Assembly: GCF_008107635.1 (NCBI RefSeq)
Contig: NZ_SDGZ01000006.1
Coordinates: 22,505 to 86,504 of the forward strand
Direction: 5' to 3'
DNA: 64,000 bases
Source of the DNA: Weissella muntiaci
Lineage (GTDB): Bacteria > Bacillota > Bacilli > Lactobacillales > Lactobacillaceae
In this document: one piece after another, positions 52,569 through 61,902 of the stretch
Position numbering within the stretch: the first letter of the stretch is position 1
Layout of the letters: each line of letters begins with the position of its first letter
Position numbers and translations under genes: made by a program
The notes under the pieces: generated by a model
Seen by the model: the letters and a program-made list of their open reading frames with translations, nothing else
What the model was told of the DNA's origin: nothing
Database searches by the model: none

Positions 52569-55500
52569 TTAGATAGATTGGAACCCTTTCATAGAGCTAT
52601 CCATAGCCATTTTGTTATATAAATCTGGCATTGATAGCCCCTTCCCCTTAGTCAAGGCTGTAAGTTGATCCTTATTGACTCCCAAAATCATGCCAACTAA
52701 TCCGACTAATTGATTAACACTTGCTTGCAAACCTGAAATATCAGTATTGTTCGCTTTAGTCGATGACTGGTCGTTTCCGTTGACGTGATAGTTCGCCTCA
52801 GAAAGTAATTGGTTTGCTCGATTTTTCTTATCTGCAGACAACGGAATAATCATTTCTGGCATGTTCTTTTCGGCAACTTCATAGAAACCGTGTTGAGAAA
52901 CTAACCCGCCGTACTCATATCCGTGTCCTTGGCCAAGAAATGAAAGATCACTGCCATAACGATTTTTAGCGTACTTCAATGCAGCCAACAGGTTATCATA
53001 CCCATTGAAGATATCTCCATGACCGGGGAACTTATAGGCATTAAACGTTGCGGAAATCGTCTGCATAAGTCCTTTGGCCAGATCACCCGTGATGGTATTG
53101 ATATCCGTATAACCGCCTTGAACAGCCTTTTCGTTACCACCGGACTCGGTAGCGATTTGACGCAAGACTTTATTAACCATATCTTCGCTTGTGCTTAGTC
53201 CGTTAGCTTTCAGAGCCTCGACAACTTGATCACGCCAACGATTTACGCCAGAGCCACTTGGAGCGCCTTTACCGCCTCCACCGTCATCGTCATGCTTCTT
53301 TTTCAACGACTCAAACATCTTCTTGATTGGATCAACGATACCGCCAACTAAACCATTTCCCATTGCTGGGGTGAATTTAGTTACTAATTCATTTTGATTA
53401 CCAATCATGCCATTAATAGCTTTGTTCATCACTTTTCCAAGCGAATCCAGCGGATGCTTAATAAATTCCGTTAAACCTTCCCACTTATCCTTGAACCAAT
53501 CTCCAACGGCGCCTAGCCAGTCATCAGTACCCTTTGCAAACTTAGGCATGGCATGAGCTGGAATAACAGTTTCGCCACCACTGAAATTAACCAGTCGGTT
53601 ACGTCCTTCCAATACATGCGCTTCTCCAGAGTTATCGATGATAGCCTCTTGATAATTTGCACCGGGAGCATCATTGACCATCGCTAGTCCCTTTGGTGCA
53701 CCCTTAGTACCATTTTCAAACTTTTTGATCTTATCAATCTTACCGATAGCATTTTCTTTACCACCGAACGTATGAATGATTGAATCAATTCCACCAATAC
53801 CAGCGTTAATAATATCAATCACAACATTAAGGCCATCCTTAACGATATTCTTCATACCGTCCCATAACCCTTGCCATGTATCAGATACCTTTTTCTTGAT
53901 GTCATTGAATATATCGCCAATCTTACCTGCAAAATCTTCAATGCCTTTCTTGATACTACCAATTTTCTTACCAAAGATAGACTCCAAAAAGTCCCAGAGG
54001 GAGTTCCAAACATCCTTTAAATCTTTACCCAGATTGCCCCACTTGCCAGTAAAGAAATCAGTAAAGACCTTCACACCTTTTTTCTCGGTATCGTAGTATT
54101 TACTGGATGATTTACCTAGCTGGTCAGTAGTGGCGCTCCATGCCTTTTTAGTAGAATTTCCAAAGTTATCCCAAGTCTTAGATGCTCCACTTGTAAACGA
54201 GCTCCAGCCCTTAGAAAAGCCTTTCCCAAATCCATCAAGTCCCTTTGTTACAGATTTCCATGTATCAGAGAAGCCCTTTGTAATGTTTTTACCGAAGTCC
54301 TTAACAGCTTTGGCTATTCCATTAACGAAATCGCGGAACTTTTTACTGTGCTTATACAAGGCCACAAAACCAGCGATTAACGCAGTGATAGCAATCAGGG
54401 CTATTCCAAATGGATTCGCCTTCATTGCTAAGTTCATAGCTTTCTGGGCAAGAGTTTGAGCCTTCATCGCAAGTGTCATTGCCTTTGATTTAATTGTGGC
54501 TGTTGCCTGAGCTAAACTAAATGCTTTGATTTTCGCAGTCAATGAAACAAAACCACTTGCTACTCCACTCGCACCTTTTTTAAGCAGTGCAAATGCTTTA
54601 GTTGCTCCAGTTGTTGCAACCTTAGCAGTAAAACTTAATGACTTTGCAACTGCTTTATCAGCTAACTTCGCTCCACTCTTTAGAAGAGAAAACGCCTTGG
54701 TTGCGCCCTTAGTTGCTATCGATGCAGTAAACTTTAAGCTTTTAACAATCGCCTTTCCGGATGCTTGTAAAGATTTTTTAAAAACAGAATACGTTTTTGA
54801 AGCGACATTAGTAGCAATTTTAGCCGTGAAGCTAAGTGTTTTAGTTATGCCATTTTTTGCTGTCGATGCAAGCTTTTGAAATACGTTTAAACTCTTTGTT
54901 GCACCTTTAGTTGCAACCGAAGCAACCGCACTTAATTTGCTCTTTACAAACGTTCCTGTTGATTGTGCACCCTTTTTCAGTACATCAAACGATTTAGTTG
55001 CACCTTTGGTTACAATTTTAGCCGTCTCGGAAGACTTAAACATCTTAGCTATTGCGGAACCAGTAGAAGACGCTCCCCTCTTTAGTAAACCAAAACTTTT
55101 AGTCGCTCCGGTTGTTGCAACTCTAGCCGTAGCGCTTAGAGCCTTCCCTAAGCCTCTGCCAGTTGCCGATCCTGCTTTTTTAAGCAAGCCCAGACTTTTA
55201 CTTGCTCCAGTTGTAATGACTTTTGCTGTGGATGATAAAGCCCTACCGATGACCTTTCCAGTCCCGGTAGCAAACTTTCCGAATGCGGTTAAACTTTTTT
55301 GTCCAGTTGCGGTATCTACCTTAACAAAAATCTTTTTATACCTATCAAGCGTATTCATGACTCCAAGTGTACCTTTAAGAGCAATCGTCATACCTAGATA
55401 CGCTTCTGCTATCGCTTTAACTTCTTTCGGATGTTTTGAAGCAAAATCTCCAACTTTTTCAAGAAACGGTAAAGCAACTTTCAAAGTATCGCCGATTAAT

Positions 55501-57209
55501 TTAAATCCAGCTCCACCAATATCCTTTACCATTTTGAAAAAGTTTTCGATATCCTTCGAATGCGTTGCCACAAAATTACCAAGCTTTTCAATTTGATCTG
55601 CCGTACTGTTGGCTATATCTGCGATTGGATTCTTTGTACCTTTGAAAGTCTTACTGAACGCATCAACTACAGCATTTACTGCCTTATTAGCTGAGTCTCC
55701 AACGTGATTAAAAGCATTTTCTACTTCCTCACCGTCCAATGACTTAGACATGTTCTTCAAAAAGTCATTATTGGACTGAAAGAAACCGCTTGTTATCTTA
55801 CCAGATAAGCTTTTATACTTCTCTTCTAAATGGCTACTGAATCCATCAAGGGTTGTATAGTAGTTATCCAACCCATGAGGTTTAGCATCTGACATGGTTT
55901 GAATAGCCTTTGACAGATCAGCCATAGATAACTTCCCATCAGAAGCTAACTTGTTGATCTCATCTCGACTCTTTCCCATGCTTGTTGCCAATGCTGAATT
56001 AAATCCCGGCAAAGACTTTTCCATCTTGGTTAATGATCCCGTTGTAATTTCACCAGAAGCATTTACCTGTGAAAACTTTTTAATAATCCCCTGCAAAGAC
56101 TCATCAGATTGTCCAGTAGCTCGACCTAAATTAACAAACGCATCAGAAAGTTCTTTAGCACCATCAGCACTTTTGGTTAGTCCGTACGTCTTTTTAGTCA
56201 ACAGTGAAACAGTATCAGTTGCATAACCCGATTCTTCCTTCAATGACTTAACATTTCCGATCAGAGCCTTGCTTAACTTGTCATCGCCGTTTGTAAAGTT
56301 GTCCATCGATACAGAAAGCGACTGCATCTCCTTGTTGTATTCAACACCAGCCTGCAATGCTCCAGTGAATTTACTCTTAATGTCGCTCAGTGCACTAGTA
56401 ATCCCATTTGCAACAAGATTACCCATAAGAACGCTTTTAAAGCGACTATGTGTGCTAGAAAGTACGTCATTCAGATTTTCAAGTTGTGATTTGGCTTTAC
56501 TAATCCCACTAACATCCGGCTTTATATCAGTACGATTTAAAGTTTTGATTTTATTAGTGGTTTCAGCAATCTTTGCCCCGGTCTGCTCGACTCGCAACTC
56601 TTGTTGCTTATAAGCCTTTGAGTTTTTATCTCCAGAGTCGCCTAACTTTTCGAGTTCGTTTTTCTGAATCTCCAAAATTTTAGTGTACTTATCTTGAACT
56701 GATGAAAGTCCATCAATCTTAGCTTTATTAGCCTCTTCGGTTTTACCCTCAGCTTCTAACTTTTTCACACGGGCATCAGTTAAATCATTCGAGTGCTTAA
56801 CCTCTTCGTTAAGTTTGGCCAATCCGCTCTCTTGGTATTCATAAGCTTTGCGAGCTTTTTCAGTTTGGGTATTTAAGGACGCAAGTTTACTCTCCGCCTG
56901 CGTTATTTGAGTAGCGTACTTTTGATAAGTTTGCTCCCCAGTCTCAGTATTCCGATTGACTTCCGACTGCTCTTGTTTCAATTTAGACAAGACCTGCTCT
57001 TGTTTTGAAACTGTGTCGCTAAGCCCTTCAAATCGAGCTTTAGTTGCGCCTACTGTATCACCAGATTGCTTGGCTTGTGACTCCATTTGCTTCCACTGAT
57101 TAGTTGAGTCCTGAACTGCGGACTTCAACTTACCAAGTGACTCAACGGCACTATTAACATTCAATCCAACGCCCGTGGCCATTAATCCGGCTACTTTTTC
57201 TTCTGCCAT
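52569..57209 (-). CDS. Phage tail tape measure protein with transglycosylase domain
   Basis: 1546 residues; sets tail length and may aid DNA entry. Order: N-terminal coiled coils (about 30-240), TMP domain (about 260-540, ending with NFFKMVKDIGGAGFKLI), a run of about seven degenerate repeats of roughly 33 residues (about 640-890; ATKGATKSF.LLKKGA theme), a short membrane helix (ANPFGIALIAITALIAGFVALYKH), further helical region, and a C-terminal SLT lysozyme-like domain (about 1340-1435) with catalytic Glu in IATESGGNE and GLMQ. The ribosome binding site is GGAAAGGAGG. Confidence 0.93.
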   Translation of the reverse strand: MAEEKVAGLMATGVGLNVNSAVESLGKLKSAVQDSTNQWKQMESQAKQSGDTVGATKARFEGLSDTVSKQEQVLSKLKQEQSEVNRNTETGEQTYQKYATQITQAESKLASLNTQTEKARKAYEYQESGLAKLNEEVKHSNDLTDARVKKLEAEGKTEEANKAKIDGLSSVQDKYTKILEIQKNELEKLGDSGDKNSKAYKQQELRVEQTGAKIAETTNKIKTLNRTDIKPDVSGISKAKSQLENLNDVLSSTHSRFKSVLMGNLVANGITSALSDIKSKFTGALQAGVEYNKEMQSLSVSMDNFTNGDDKLSKALIGNVKSLKEESGYATDTVSLLTKKTYGLTKSADGAKELSDAFVNLGRATGQSDESLQGIIKKFSQVNASGEITTGSLTKMEKSLPGFNSALATSMGKSRDEINKLASDGKLSMADLSKAIQTMSDAKPHGLDNYYTTLDGFSSHLEEKYKSLSGKITSGFFQSNNDFLKNMSKSLDGEEVENAFNHVGDSANKAVNAVVDAFSKTFKGTKNPIADIANSTADQIEKLGNFVATHSKDIENFFKMVKDIGGAGFKLIGDTLKVALPFLEKVGDFASKHPKEVKAIAEAYLGMTIALKGTLGVMNTLDRYKKIFVKVDTATGQKSLTAFGKFATGTGKVIGRALSSTAKVITTGASKSLGLLKKAGSATGRGLGKALSATARVATTGATKSFGLLKRGASSTGSAIAKMFKSSETAKIVTKGATKSFDVLKKGAQSTGTFVKSKLSAVASVATKGATKSLNVFQKLASTAKNGITKTLSFTAKIATNVASKTYSVFKKSLQASGKAIVKSLKFTASIATKGATKAFSLLKSGAKLADKAVAKSLSFTAKVATTGATKAFALLKKGASGVASGFVSLTAKIKAFSLAQATATIKSKAMTLAMKAQTLAQKAMNLAMKANPFGIALIAITALIAGFVALYKHSKKFRDFVNGIAKAVKDFGKNITKGFSDTWKSVTKGLDGFGKGFSKGWSSFTSGASKTWDNFGNSTKKAWSATTDQLGKSSSKYYDTEKKGVKVFTDFFTGKWGNLGKDLKDVWNSLWDFLESIFGKKIGSIKKGIEDFAGKIGDIFNDIKKKVSDTWQGLWDGMKNIVKDGLNVVIDIINAGIGGIDSIIHTFGGKENAIGKIDKIKKFENGTKGAPKGLAMVNDAPGANYQEAIIDNSGEAHVLEGRNRLVNFSGGETVIPAHAMPKFAKGTDDWLGAVGDWFKDKWEGLTEFIKHPLDSLGKVMNKAINGMIGNQNELVTKFTPAMGNGLVGGIVDPIKKMFESLKKKHDDDGGGGKGAPSGSGVNRWRDQVVEALKANGLSTSEDMVNKVLRQIATESGGNEKAVQGGYTDINTITGDLAKGLMQTISATFNAYKFPGHGDIFNGYDNLLAALKYAKNRYGSDLSFLGQGHGYEYGGLVSQHGFYEVAEKNMPEMIIPLSADKKNRANQLLSEANYHVNGNDQSSTKANNTDISGLQASVNQLVGLVGMILGVNKDQLTALTKGKGLSMPDLYNKMAMDSSMKGFQSI
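54560..55290. repeat. Degenerate repeat tract inside the tape measure gene
   Basis: About seven diverged copies of a unit of around 100 bases encoding TAKVATTGATKSF.LLKKGAS.. . Gain or loss of units would change tail length in register with the tail helix. Confidence 0.7.
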
Positions 57210-57225
57210 ATATTCCTCCTTTCCT

Positions 57226-57782
57226 CTAGTTTAATGACGCCCATTGTTTAGCCATCTCTTCCGGTGAAACCATACGATCATCTTTATTTGCTGATAGGAC
57301 TTCGATAAGCTCGGCATAGTCCTGTTCATCTACGGTATTCAAATCCCAATGCAAGTTTTCCATCGCATCCTTTTCGAACAACTTTATTTCAAGCAATAAA
57401 TTATGAAACCTAATTACTTGCTCGGCTGGGCTTGGTCTAAACCCTCATCCTCTTCATCTTCTTTTCGAGACTCTTCAATCTCTTTGTCTGTCATGCCCGT
57501 TACACGTAGAGAAATGTAAATTGAAATATCAACTACTTCGTCAAACTCCAAATCCTCCAACTTGCCCTTTTCTTTTTCGGTCAATCCGAGCATGTCAACC
57601 GTATAGTCAACGACTGTATCTTGTAATTCTAATTGGCGTCGTATCGTGGATGCACCATCGTCGTCTACAACATCTTGAATAGTGGCCATTGCCAATTGCA
57701 TACGATAGGTTTTCTTCAAATTCTTTGTGCTCTTCTTAACCTCAAATGGCTTTGTACGTAGTTGCTTAACAACAATATTCAT
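57226..57782 (-). CDS. Tail assembly chaperone fusion gpG-T (programmed -1 frameshift)
   Basis: Reading gpG to the slippery heptamer G GGT TTA (57438-57444) and stepping back one base continues into an open frame that ends at 57226 with ...EEMAKQWASLN. The joined tail begins RPSPAEQVIRFHNLLLEIKLFEKD and has no independent ribosome binding site at its start, which is the hallmark of lambda-type G/GT chaperone pairs. The fusion keeps the tape measure soluble during tail assembly. The frame, heptamer and position are all directly visible; the shift efficiency is not. Confidence 0.85.
57414..57782 (-). CDS. Tail assembly chaperone gpG
   Basis: 122 residues, the zero-frame product. The N-terminal region VVKQLRTKPFEVKKSTKNLKK and a helical middle are followed by an extremely acidic C-terminus (SRKEDEEDEGLDQ), as in other gpG proteins. 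It lies between the major tail protein and tape measure genes, as expected. The last 10 codons overlap the frameshift extension. Confidence 0.88.
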   Translation of the reverse strand: MNIVVKQLRTKPFEVKKSTKNLKKTYRMQLAMATIQDVVDDDGASTIRRQLELQDTVVDYTVDMLGLTEKEKGKLEDLEFDEVVDISIYISLRVTGMTDKEIEESRKEDEEDEGLDQAQPSK

Positions 57783-57813
57783 AATTGATTCCTTTCATGA
57801 TTGCGAGTTATGT

Positions 57814-57837
57814 AAAAATGGGCTTTTCACCCCATTT
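57814..57837 (-). terminator. Terminator-like hairpin after the major tail gene
   Basis: AAATGGG-loop-CCCATTTTT on the minus strand, within the 95-base gap between the major tail and gpG genes. Probably a partial attenuator, since the downstream tail genes need expression. Confidence 0.55.
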
Positions 57838-57877
57838 GAGCCATTATTGTCTTGGCTGTAAGACTTCCGCATTAACC

Positions 57878-58495
57878 TTAGTTTCCGCTTCCACTGGGCG
57901 TAGTAGTCGCCTCAGCGTAACCTCCAAATACATCAGCCATCATGGCTGCTTTATCGAACTTATCAGCACCAGAGAAGTAAACCTTCATTGCTTCGTTATT
58001 CCATGCCTCAACACCAAATGATGTAAATGTAAGTGCATCATCGACACGTACTTCGTTGTTAGTATCGGTTTGTACATTGGCTGCCGTCTCTTGGATTTCT
58101 CCATTTGCCAAACCGTAATAAATTGAGTTCTTACGATCCAATGTTTGCGACTCAATCAACAAAGCTACTTGTGGTCGATCTCCTTGCAAATATCCGCCCT
58201 TACCATCGCTCAAACGACCCAAGAGCTTTTGCTTAATCTCGAATGGTAGATTATTAAAATCAAGCGCAACTGATGGTTCACCCTTTGCTTGTGTTTGATC
58301 TACCTTAGTGTTGTTTCCATAGATAGCTGTACCATTCGTTGAGATGTTAGTGATGTTAGCTGTCTTAGTACCAAGCATTGCTGTTGTAACTGCAAATACT
58401 CCTGTTTCTGAAAGGCCTTCCGTTCCAACGATAAGCTTTCCAGTTGTCTTATCAATAAGTCCTAGACTTACAAGATTTAATCCTACTTGTGCCAT
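57878..58495 (-). CDS. Phage major tail protein
   Basis: 205 residues starting MAQVGLNLVSLGLIDKTTGK; beta-rich tail-tube protein with the DFNNLPFEIKQKLLGR and GEIQETAANVQTDT segments typical of lactic phage tail tubes. The gene ends with a Thr/Ser/Gly-rich stretch. The start is ATG at 58495 after GGAAAGGA. Terminator-like hairpins lie on both sides. Confidence 0.88.
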   Translation of the reverse strand: MAQVGLNLVSLGLIDKTTGKLIVGTEGLSETGVFAVTTAMLGTKTANITNISTNGTAIYGNNTKVDQTQAKGEPSVALDFNNLPFEIKQKLLGRLSDGKGGYLQGDRPQVALLIESQTLDRKNSIYYGLANGEIQETAANVQTDTNNEVRVDDALTFTSFGVEAWNNEAMKVYFSGADKFDKAAMMADVFGGYAEATTTPSGSGN

Positions 58496-58515
58496 TAATA
58501 AAATCCTTTCCAAAA

Positions 58516-58543
58516 TAAAAAGGACTGACTGTCTGCCAATCCT
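58516..58543 (-). terminator. Terminator-like hairpin before the major tail gene
   Basis: AGGATTG-GCAGACAGT-CAGTCCT followed by TTTT on the minus strand, immediately after the DUF806 gene and before the ribosome binding site GGAAAGGA. Confidence 0.55.
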
Positions 58544-58932
58544 CAGAGTGTTATATTCTTTGATACTGTGATGTTTTTGATTGTTTGATGCATATCACTA
58601 GATGAGCTGGTATCTAAATAGTGTGGTTGCGAATTAGATATGCGCCATCCATCTTGCTCGAATGTCTTCATCAAATTAACCTCAAACATCGTCATATTTT
58701 CGTCAAAATCCAAACTATAAAAAATTTGAATATCAACAGCGATATCTAAACTTGTAAATGTTTCATTTCCCCAACCGCTAGGCTCGTTCCTTGCTTCTTT
58801 CAGCAATGCCTGCGTCTTGGAAAGGTCATCATTTTTCAATATTTCCGCCGGGATTTCATCTAGATAGACATCATCAATCGGAAATTTACCGTTTAATATC
58901 GTTTGTTGTGCCAATACTACAGGTCTATCCAT
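58543..58932 (-). CDS. Phage tail terminator-position protein (DUF806-like)
   Basis: 129 residues starting MDRPVVLAQQTILNGKFPIDDVYLDEIP, which fits the DUF806 siphovirus family placed between gp10 and the major tail protein. By position it is the tail terminator / tail completion protein. The ribosome binding site is AGAGGAGG; its start overlaps the gp10-like stop. Confidence 0.78.
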   Translation of the reverse strand: MDRPVVLAQQTILNGKFPIDDVYLDEIPAEILKNDDLSKTQALLKEARNEPSGWGNETFTSLDIAVDIQIFYSLDFDENMTMFEVNLMKTFEQDGWRISNSQPHYLDTSSSSDMHQTIKNITVSKNITL

Positions 58933-59414
58933 TAATTGCCTCCTCTATCCTTAATGATTTGCCCGTATGCTTTTGCTTCCGCCTCTAACATCTTCTGCTG
59001 AACGGCTGGAGACTCGCGAACATCCCTGACAAAATGATCACCAACAACATTTACTTCTCCGCCGTGTTTGTATTTACGGCCATTTTTAGTGTACATAGGG
59101 AACTTAGTACCGTTCTCAATAAAGTTTCCTACATAAGCTTTCTTTTTATCCCATCCAACAACGGACGAGCCATTTTTCATACCATCAATATTAGTATTTT
59201 GGACTATCACACTGTCGGCAAGATGCGGATTTTTACCGGTTTTTCTTTCTTGATAGTGCTTATCCTTGGTCACTGCCTCCAATTCCGACTTAAACACCTC
59301 GGCGCCGGCTTTAGTAATCCTAGCTTTATCCTCAACACTCATATTTACAGTTACATCCTCAGCTTCTTTTACAAAAGCATTCAAGATATCTTCAAAGCTC
59401 ATCTCTTCGGCCAT
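58932..59414 (-). CDS. HK97 gp10-like head-tail joining protein
   Basis: 160 residues. The pattern of an N-terminal helical half, TGKNPHLADSVIV and GWDKKKAYVGNFIENGTKF (the HK97 gp10 core), then a C-terminal HFVRDVRES..VQQKML helix, is typical. It helps seal the neck. The start is taken as ATG at 59414; an in-frame GTG at 59423 is possible. Confidence 0.85.
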   Translation of the reverse strand: MAEEMSFEDILNAFVKEAEDVTVNMSVEDKARITKAGAEVFKSELEAVTKDKHYQERKTGKNPHLADSVIVQNTNIDGMKNGSSVVGWDKKKAYVGNFIENGTKFPMYTKNGRKYKHGGEVNVVGDHFVRDVRESPAVQQKMLEAEAKAYGQIIKDRGGN

Positions 59415-59415
59415 A

Positions 59416-59745
59416 TCAGCCACCAGCTCGCTTTATAGTCACATAGTCATAACTAATAATTTGATTTGTGTCGTCAGATGAAATATTAACTATGTCATAT
59501 TGCTCTCCGTCAATTTTAACCAACATAGTTTCATTCAAATTTTTATTATGTTTAACAATTATCTCTCTTGTATCTGCTTGCTCCGTGCCTTGCAACTGTA
59601 ATTGTAAAGCAATCGATCGAGTTTTAGGCGCAAACCATAATGAGAATACAGGAACGAACTTCTTAGATGTCGAACCAGTATTATTGTTCTTAACTGTCTC
59701 AATCTTTCCGAACTCTGCCTTGTGATTAAAATCAGATGGTTTCAT
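59416..59745 (-). CDS. Phage head closure / head-tail adaptor protein
   Basis: 109 residues, beta-rich, of the SPP1 gp16-like stopper family (MKPSDFNHKAEFGKI at the start, FAPKTRSIALQLQLQGTEQADTREIIVKHN in the middle). The ribosome binding site is TTAGGAGG. It overlaps both neighbours slightly, as expected for a co-translated connector set. Confidence 0.85.
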   Translation of the reverse strand: MKPSDFNHKAEFGKIETVKNNNTGSTSKKFVPVFSLWFAPKTRSIALQLQLQGTEQADTREIIVKHNKNLNETMLVKIDGEQYDIVNISSDDTNQIISYDYVTIKRAGG

Positions 59746-60052
59746 CTTGACCTCCTAACACTTTGGCCCGTAATTGGTTCAGCATAATTTGAACTCCAGC
59801 ACTATAACCAGTAGTTAGAGTCCTGTCGTAATACATTTGTGTTGCCAGTGCGGATATGAGCCTATTAAACAAATCACCCGCTGTTTTAAGGACATCTTCT
59901 TCGCTTAAATCATCCCGGATTGATCCCCGGATAATAACACTGGCGTCATTAATCAAAGATTGTATTGTTAGCAATTCTTCCGGGCTCTCGTCCACGTGGA
60001 GTTCATCCATTAAAGTCTTAGCAGTCAACACGTTTATTTGTCCCTCGGCCAT
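59732..60052 (-). CDS. Phage head-tail connector protein (gp6-like)
   Basis: 106 helical residues of the HK97 gp6/SPP1 gp15 adaptor family: LDELHVDE-type start (MDELHVDESPEELLTIQSLINDASVIIRG) and LISALATQMYYDRTLT. It forms the ring under the portal. Immediately downstream of the capsid gene. Confidence 0.86.
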   Translation of the reverse strand: MAEGQINVLTAKTLMDELHVDESPEELLTIQSLINDASVIIRGSIRDDLSEEDVLKTAGDLFNRLISALATQMYYDRTLTTGYSAGVQIMLNQLRAKVLGGQDETI

Positions 60053-60066
60053 AATTCACTCCCGTA

Positions 60067-61290
60067 TTACTTAGTAGTTGTTGCTGGAGCGTAAGTCAAG
60101 AACTTGCCAGCGTTTGCGTCTGCTACTTGCCAATCCGCACGCAAAGCAACTGCTAACTTCTTTCCGAAGATATCATCATCTTGCCATTCAACAGAAACGT
60201 CAGACCGCAAAGCTTCAATTGCGAATGCTTTAACATCACCAACGAATGCTGACATATCTCCTGCCTTTCCAAGGACATCGTCAGCAACCACCAAAACAGG
60301 CGCGCCTAATAATTGCTTCCCTGATGCTGATGAAATAGAATCTTGCAACAAATAACGGCCATCAGCATCCTTCATCTTATCGATTTCCGCATACAAAGAT
60401 TCAGTAATGACAAACATCTTCGTGTAATTAGCTAAGCCCTTATTGAACGCATCCTTAATATCGTCAACGCCAGCCACCTTAACTGCGGTAGCTTTTTGCA
60501 AAACTTCTCCGATCTTGTATTGTTCCGTCAAAGACTTAGCTTCTGCAACATAGGTTGAAATAACAGATCCAATCTCTGGGGCGTCTTGCAACATTTCCAT
60601 TGATACTGGCACAACCCCACGATAAGTTACGGCCTTATAATCCACTTCGCCAAGATTAAATTTAGCGATTTCAGGATTTTCAGCAAGCTCAGCAGTTGAA
60701 GCGAGTCGTGCTGTATTTTTTGCCAAAATTGGCAAAACACCAACTCCGGACGCAACGGCAACTCGGTTCACATAAGCTGACAACGTTGTCTCGTCAGTGG
60801 GCACCTTTTGAATATCCAAGATTTGCTTTGGAATAACTACTGCCCCATCGACTGTAGTAACACCATCACGCACTTCTTCGCCCTTCAAGTATGCCAAAAA
60901 TGCGGTAACTTCCTTTGATTTTGCAACGGTTGACTTCATATTCTTTCCTCCCAATAGACCTGATCGAGTCTCTTCCTTCTTAGTTGTAACTTCTTCCTTC
61001 TTAACGCCTGCATCATCAGCACTATTAAGCTCCTCGTCATCATTACGAGTCTCTTCGTCATCTGATTCAGTTTCGGAATCCGGCAAATCCTTAGCACCTT
61101 GCAAGGTAGCGATTTGAGCTTTCAAATCTGCGATTTCTTGCTCGAACTTCTTAATTTGATCCATTCCATCTTTGACATCAGAAACTGGTGTATTCTCATC
61201 ATCTGCAGACGAACGCACTTGCTCGACCTTTGTATTAAATTCGGTTTGCTTCTCGGCGAGTTGCTTAGTTAATTTTTCTAATCGATTCAT
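60067..61290 (-). CDS. Phage major capsid protein (HK97 fold)
   Basis: 407 residues. The first 115 or so form an acidic coiled-coil scaffolding (delta) domain removed by the protease; the mature part starts near AKSKEVTAFLAYLKGEEVRDG and contains the HK97 motifs TVDGAVVIPKQILDIQ, AVTYRGVVPVSMEMLQDA and SVEWQDDDIFGKKLAVALRADW. The start is ATG at 61290 after GGAAAGGA, preceded by a terminator-like hairpin. Confidence 0.93.
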   Translation of the reverse strand: MNRLEKLTKQLAEKQTEFNTKVEQVRSSADDENTPVSDVKDGMDQIKKFEQEIADLKAQIATLQGAKDLPDSETESDDEETRNDDEELNSADDAGVKKEEVTTKKEETRSGLLGGKNMKSTVAKSKEVTAFLAYLKGEEVRDGVTTVDGAVVIPKQILDIQKVPTDETTLSAYVNRVAVASGVGVLPILAKNTARLASTAELAENPEIAKFNLGEVDYKAVTYRGVVPVSMEMLQDAPEIGSVISTYVAEAKSLTEQYKIGEVLQKATAVKVAGVDDIKDAFNKGLANYTKMFVITESLYAEIDKMKDADGRYLLQDSISSASGKQLLGAPVLVVADDVLGKAGDMSAFVGDVKAFAIEALRSDVSVEWQDDDIFGKKLAVALRADWQVADANAGKFLTYAPATTTK

Positions 61291-61309
61291 TTGGTTTTTC
61301 CTTTCCAAT

Positions 61310-61337
61310 AAAAAAGACTTGGCAAATTATCCAAGTC
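61310..61337 (-). terminator. Terminator-like hairpin before the capsid gene
   Basis: GACTTGG-ATAATTTG-CCAAGTC followed by TTTTTT on the minus strand, at the end of the protease gene and 20 bases before the capsid start. Confidence 0.62.
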
Positions 61338-61902
61338 AGTAAGTAGATAGCACTAATGCAATCTTTTGTTTGTATTCCTGCGATTTAGTAAATTGTTCAA
61401 AACTTCTAGTGATTTCAATATTCGTGTCATCGTAAGCAGGAACCGAAACTATACTGATTTCTCTCATAGTTTCGATATTACTGATTAACCGTGTTGCCAC
61501 GCCATCAACCTCTTTCCATTGCTCTCCATTAGGCCCAATAGAATACCGGAACGACAATCCTTTAAGATTACCGTTTTTAATTTGGGTATACACATCCCGT
61601 CCTAACTGAGTATCTGGAATATCCAAAGTAAATGCCAACCCTTTTTTATCAATGTTCAATACTAGAGTCCCGGCATCTACTCGGCCAAGAACGTTAGCAA
61701 AATCATGATTATAAAGAGCTAATGTCTTGCTTAGATCAACATCATTTAACGCGCCATCTTGAATGATTTCAACAAACGGCAAATTTGTACTAGGCGTGTC
61801 CCAAACAATTGCATATCCTGCAACTTGGCCAACAAATCCATCGGCTGGGGCACTACGAATTTCAATATCCGTCAACTCAACTGTTCTTTTTTCATCAGAC
61901 AA
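61336..61902 (-). CDS. HK97 family prohead protease
   Basis: 188 residues; a serine protease that trims capsid delta domains. The catalytic triad is visible: His66 in LYNHDF, Ser117 in KGLSFRY, Glu148 in MREISIVSVPAY. The start is TTG at 61902, which follows the portal stop (TAATTG); the GAAAGGA ribosome binding site lies within the portal 3' end. Confidence 0.92.
   Translation of the reverse strand: MSDEKRTVELTDIEIRSAPADGFVGQVAGYAIVWDTPSTNLPFVEIIQDGALNDVDLSKTLALYNHDFANVLGRVDAGTLVLNIDKKGLAFTLDIPDTQLGRDVYTQIKNGNLKGLSFRYSIGPNGEQWKEVDGVATRLISNIETMREISIVSVPAYDDTNIEITRSFEQFTKSQEYKQKIALVLSTY

Noticed and set aside
54937..55596. 219-codon plus-strand frame opposite the tape measure repeats
   Set aside because: It is the complement of an Ala/Lys/Thr-rich repeat region, lacks a ribosome binding site, and its Val/Ala/Pro-rich translation is typical of antisense shadow frames.
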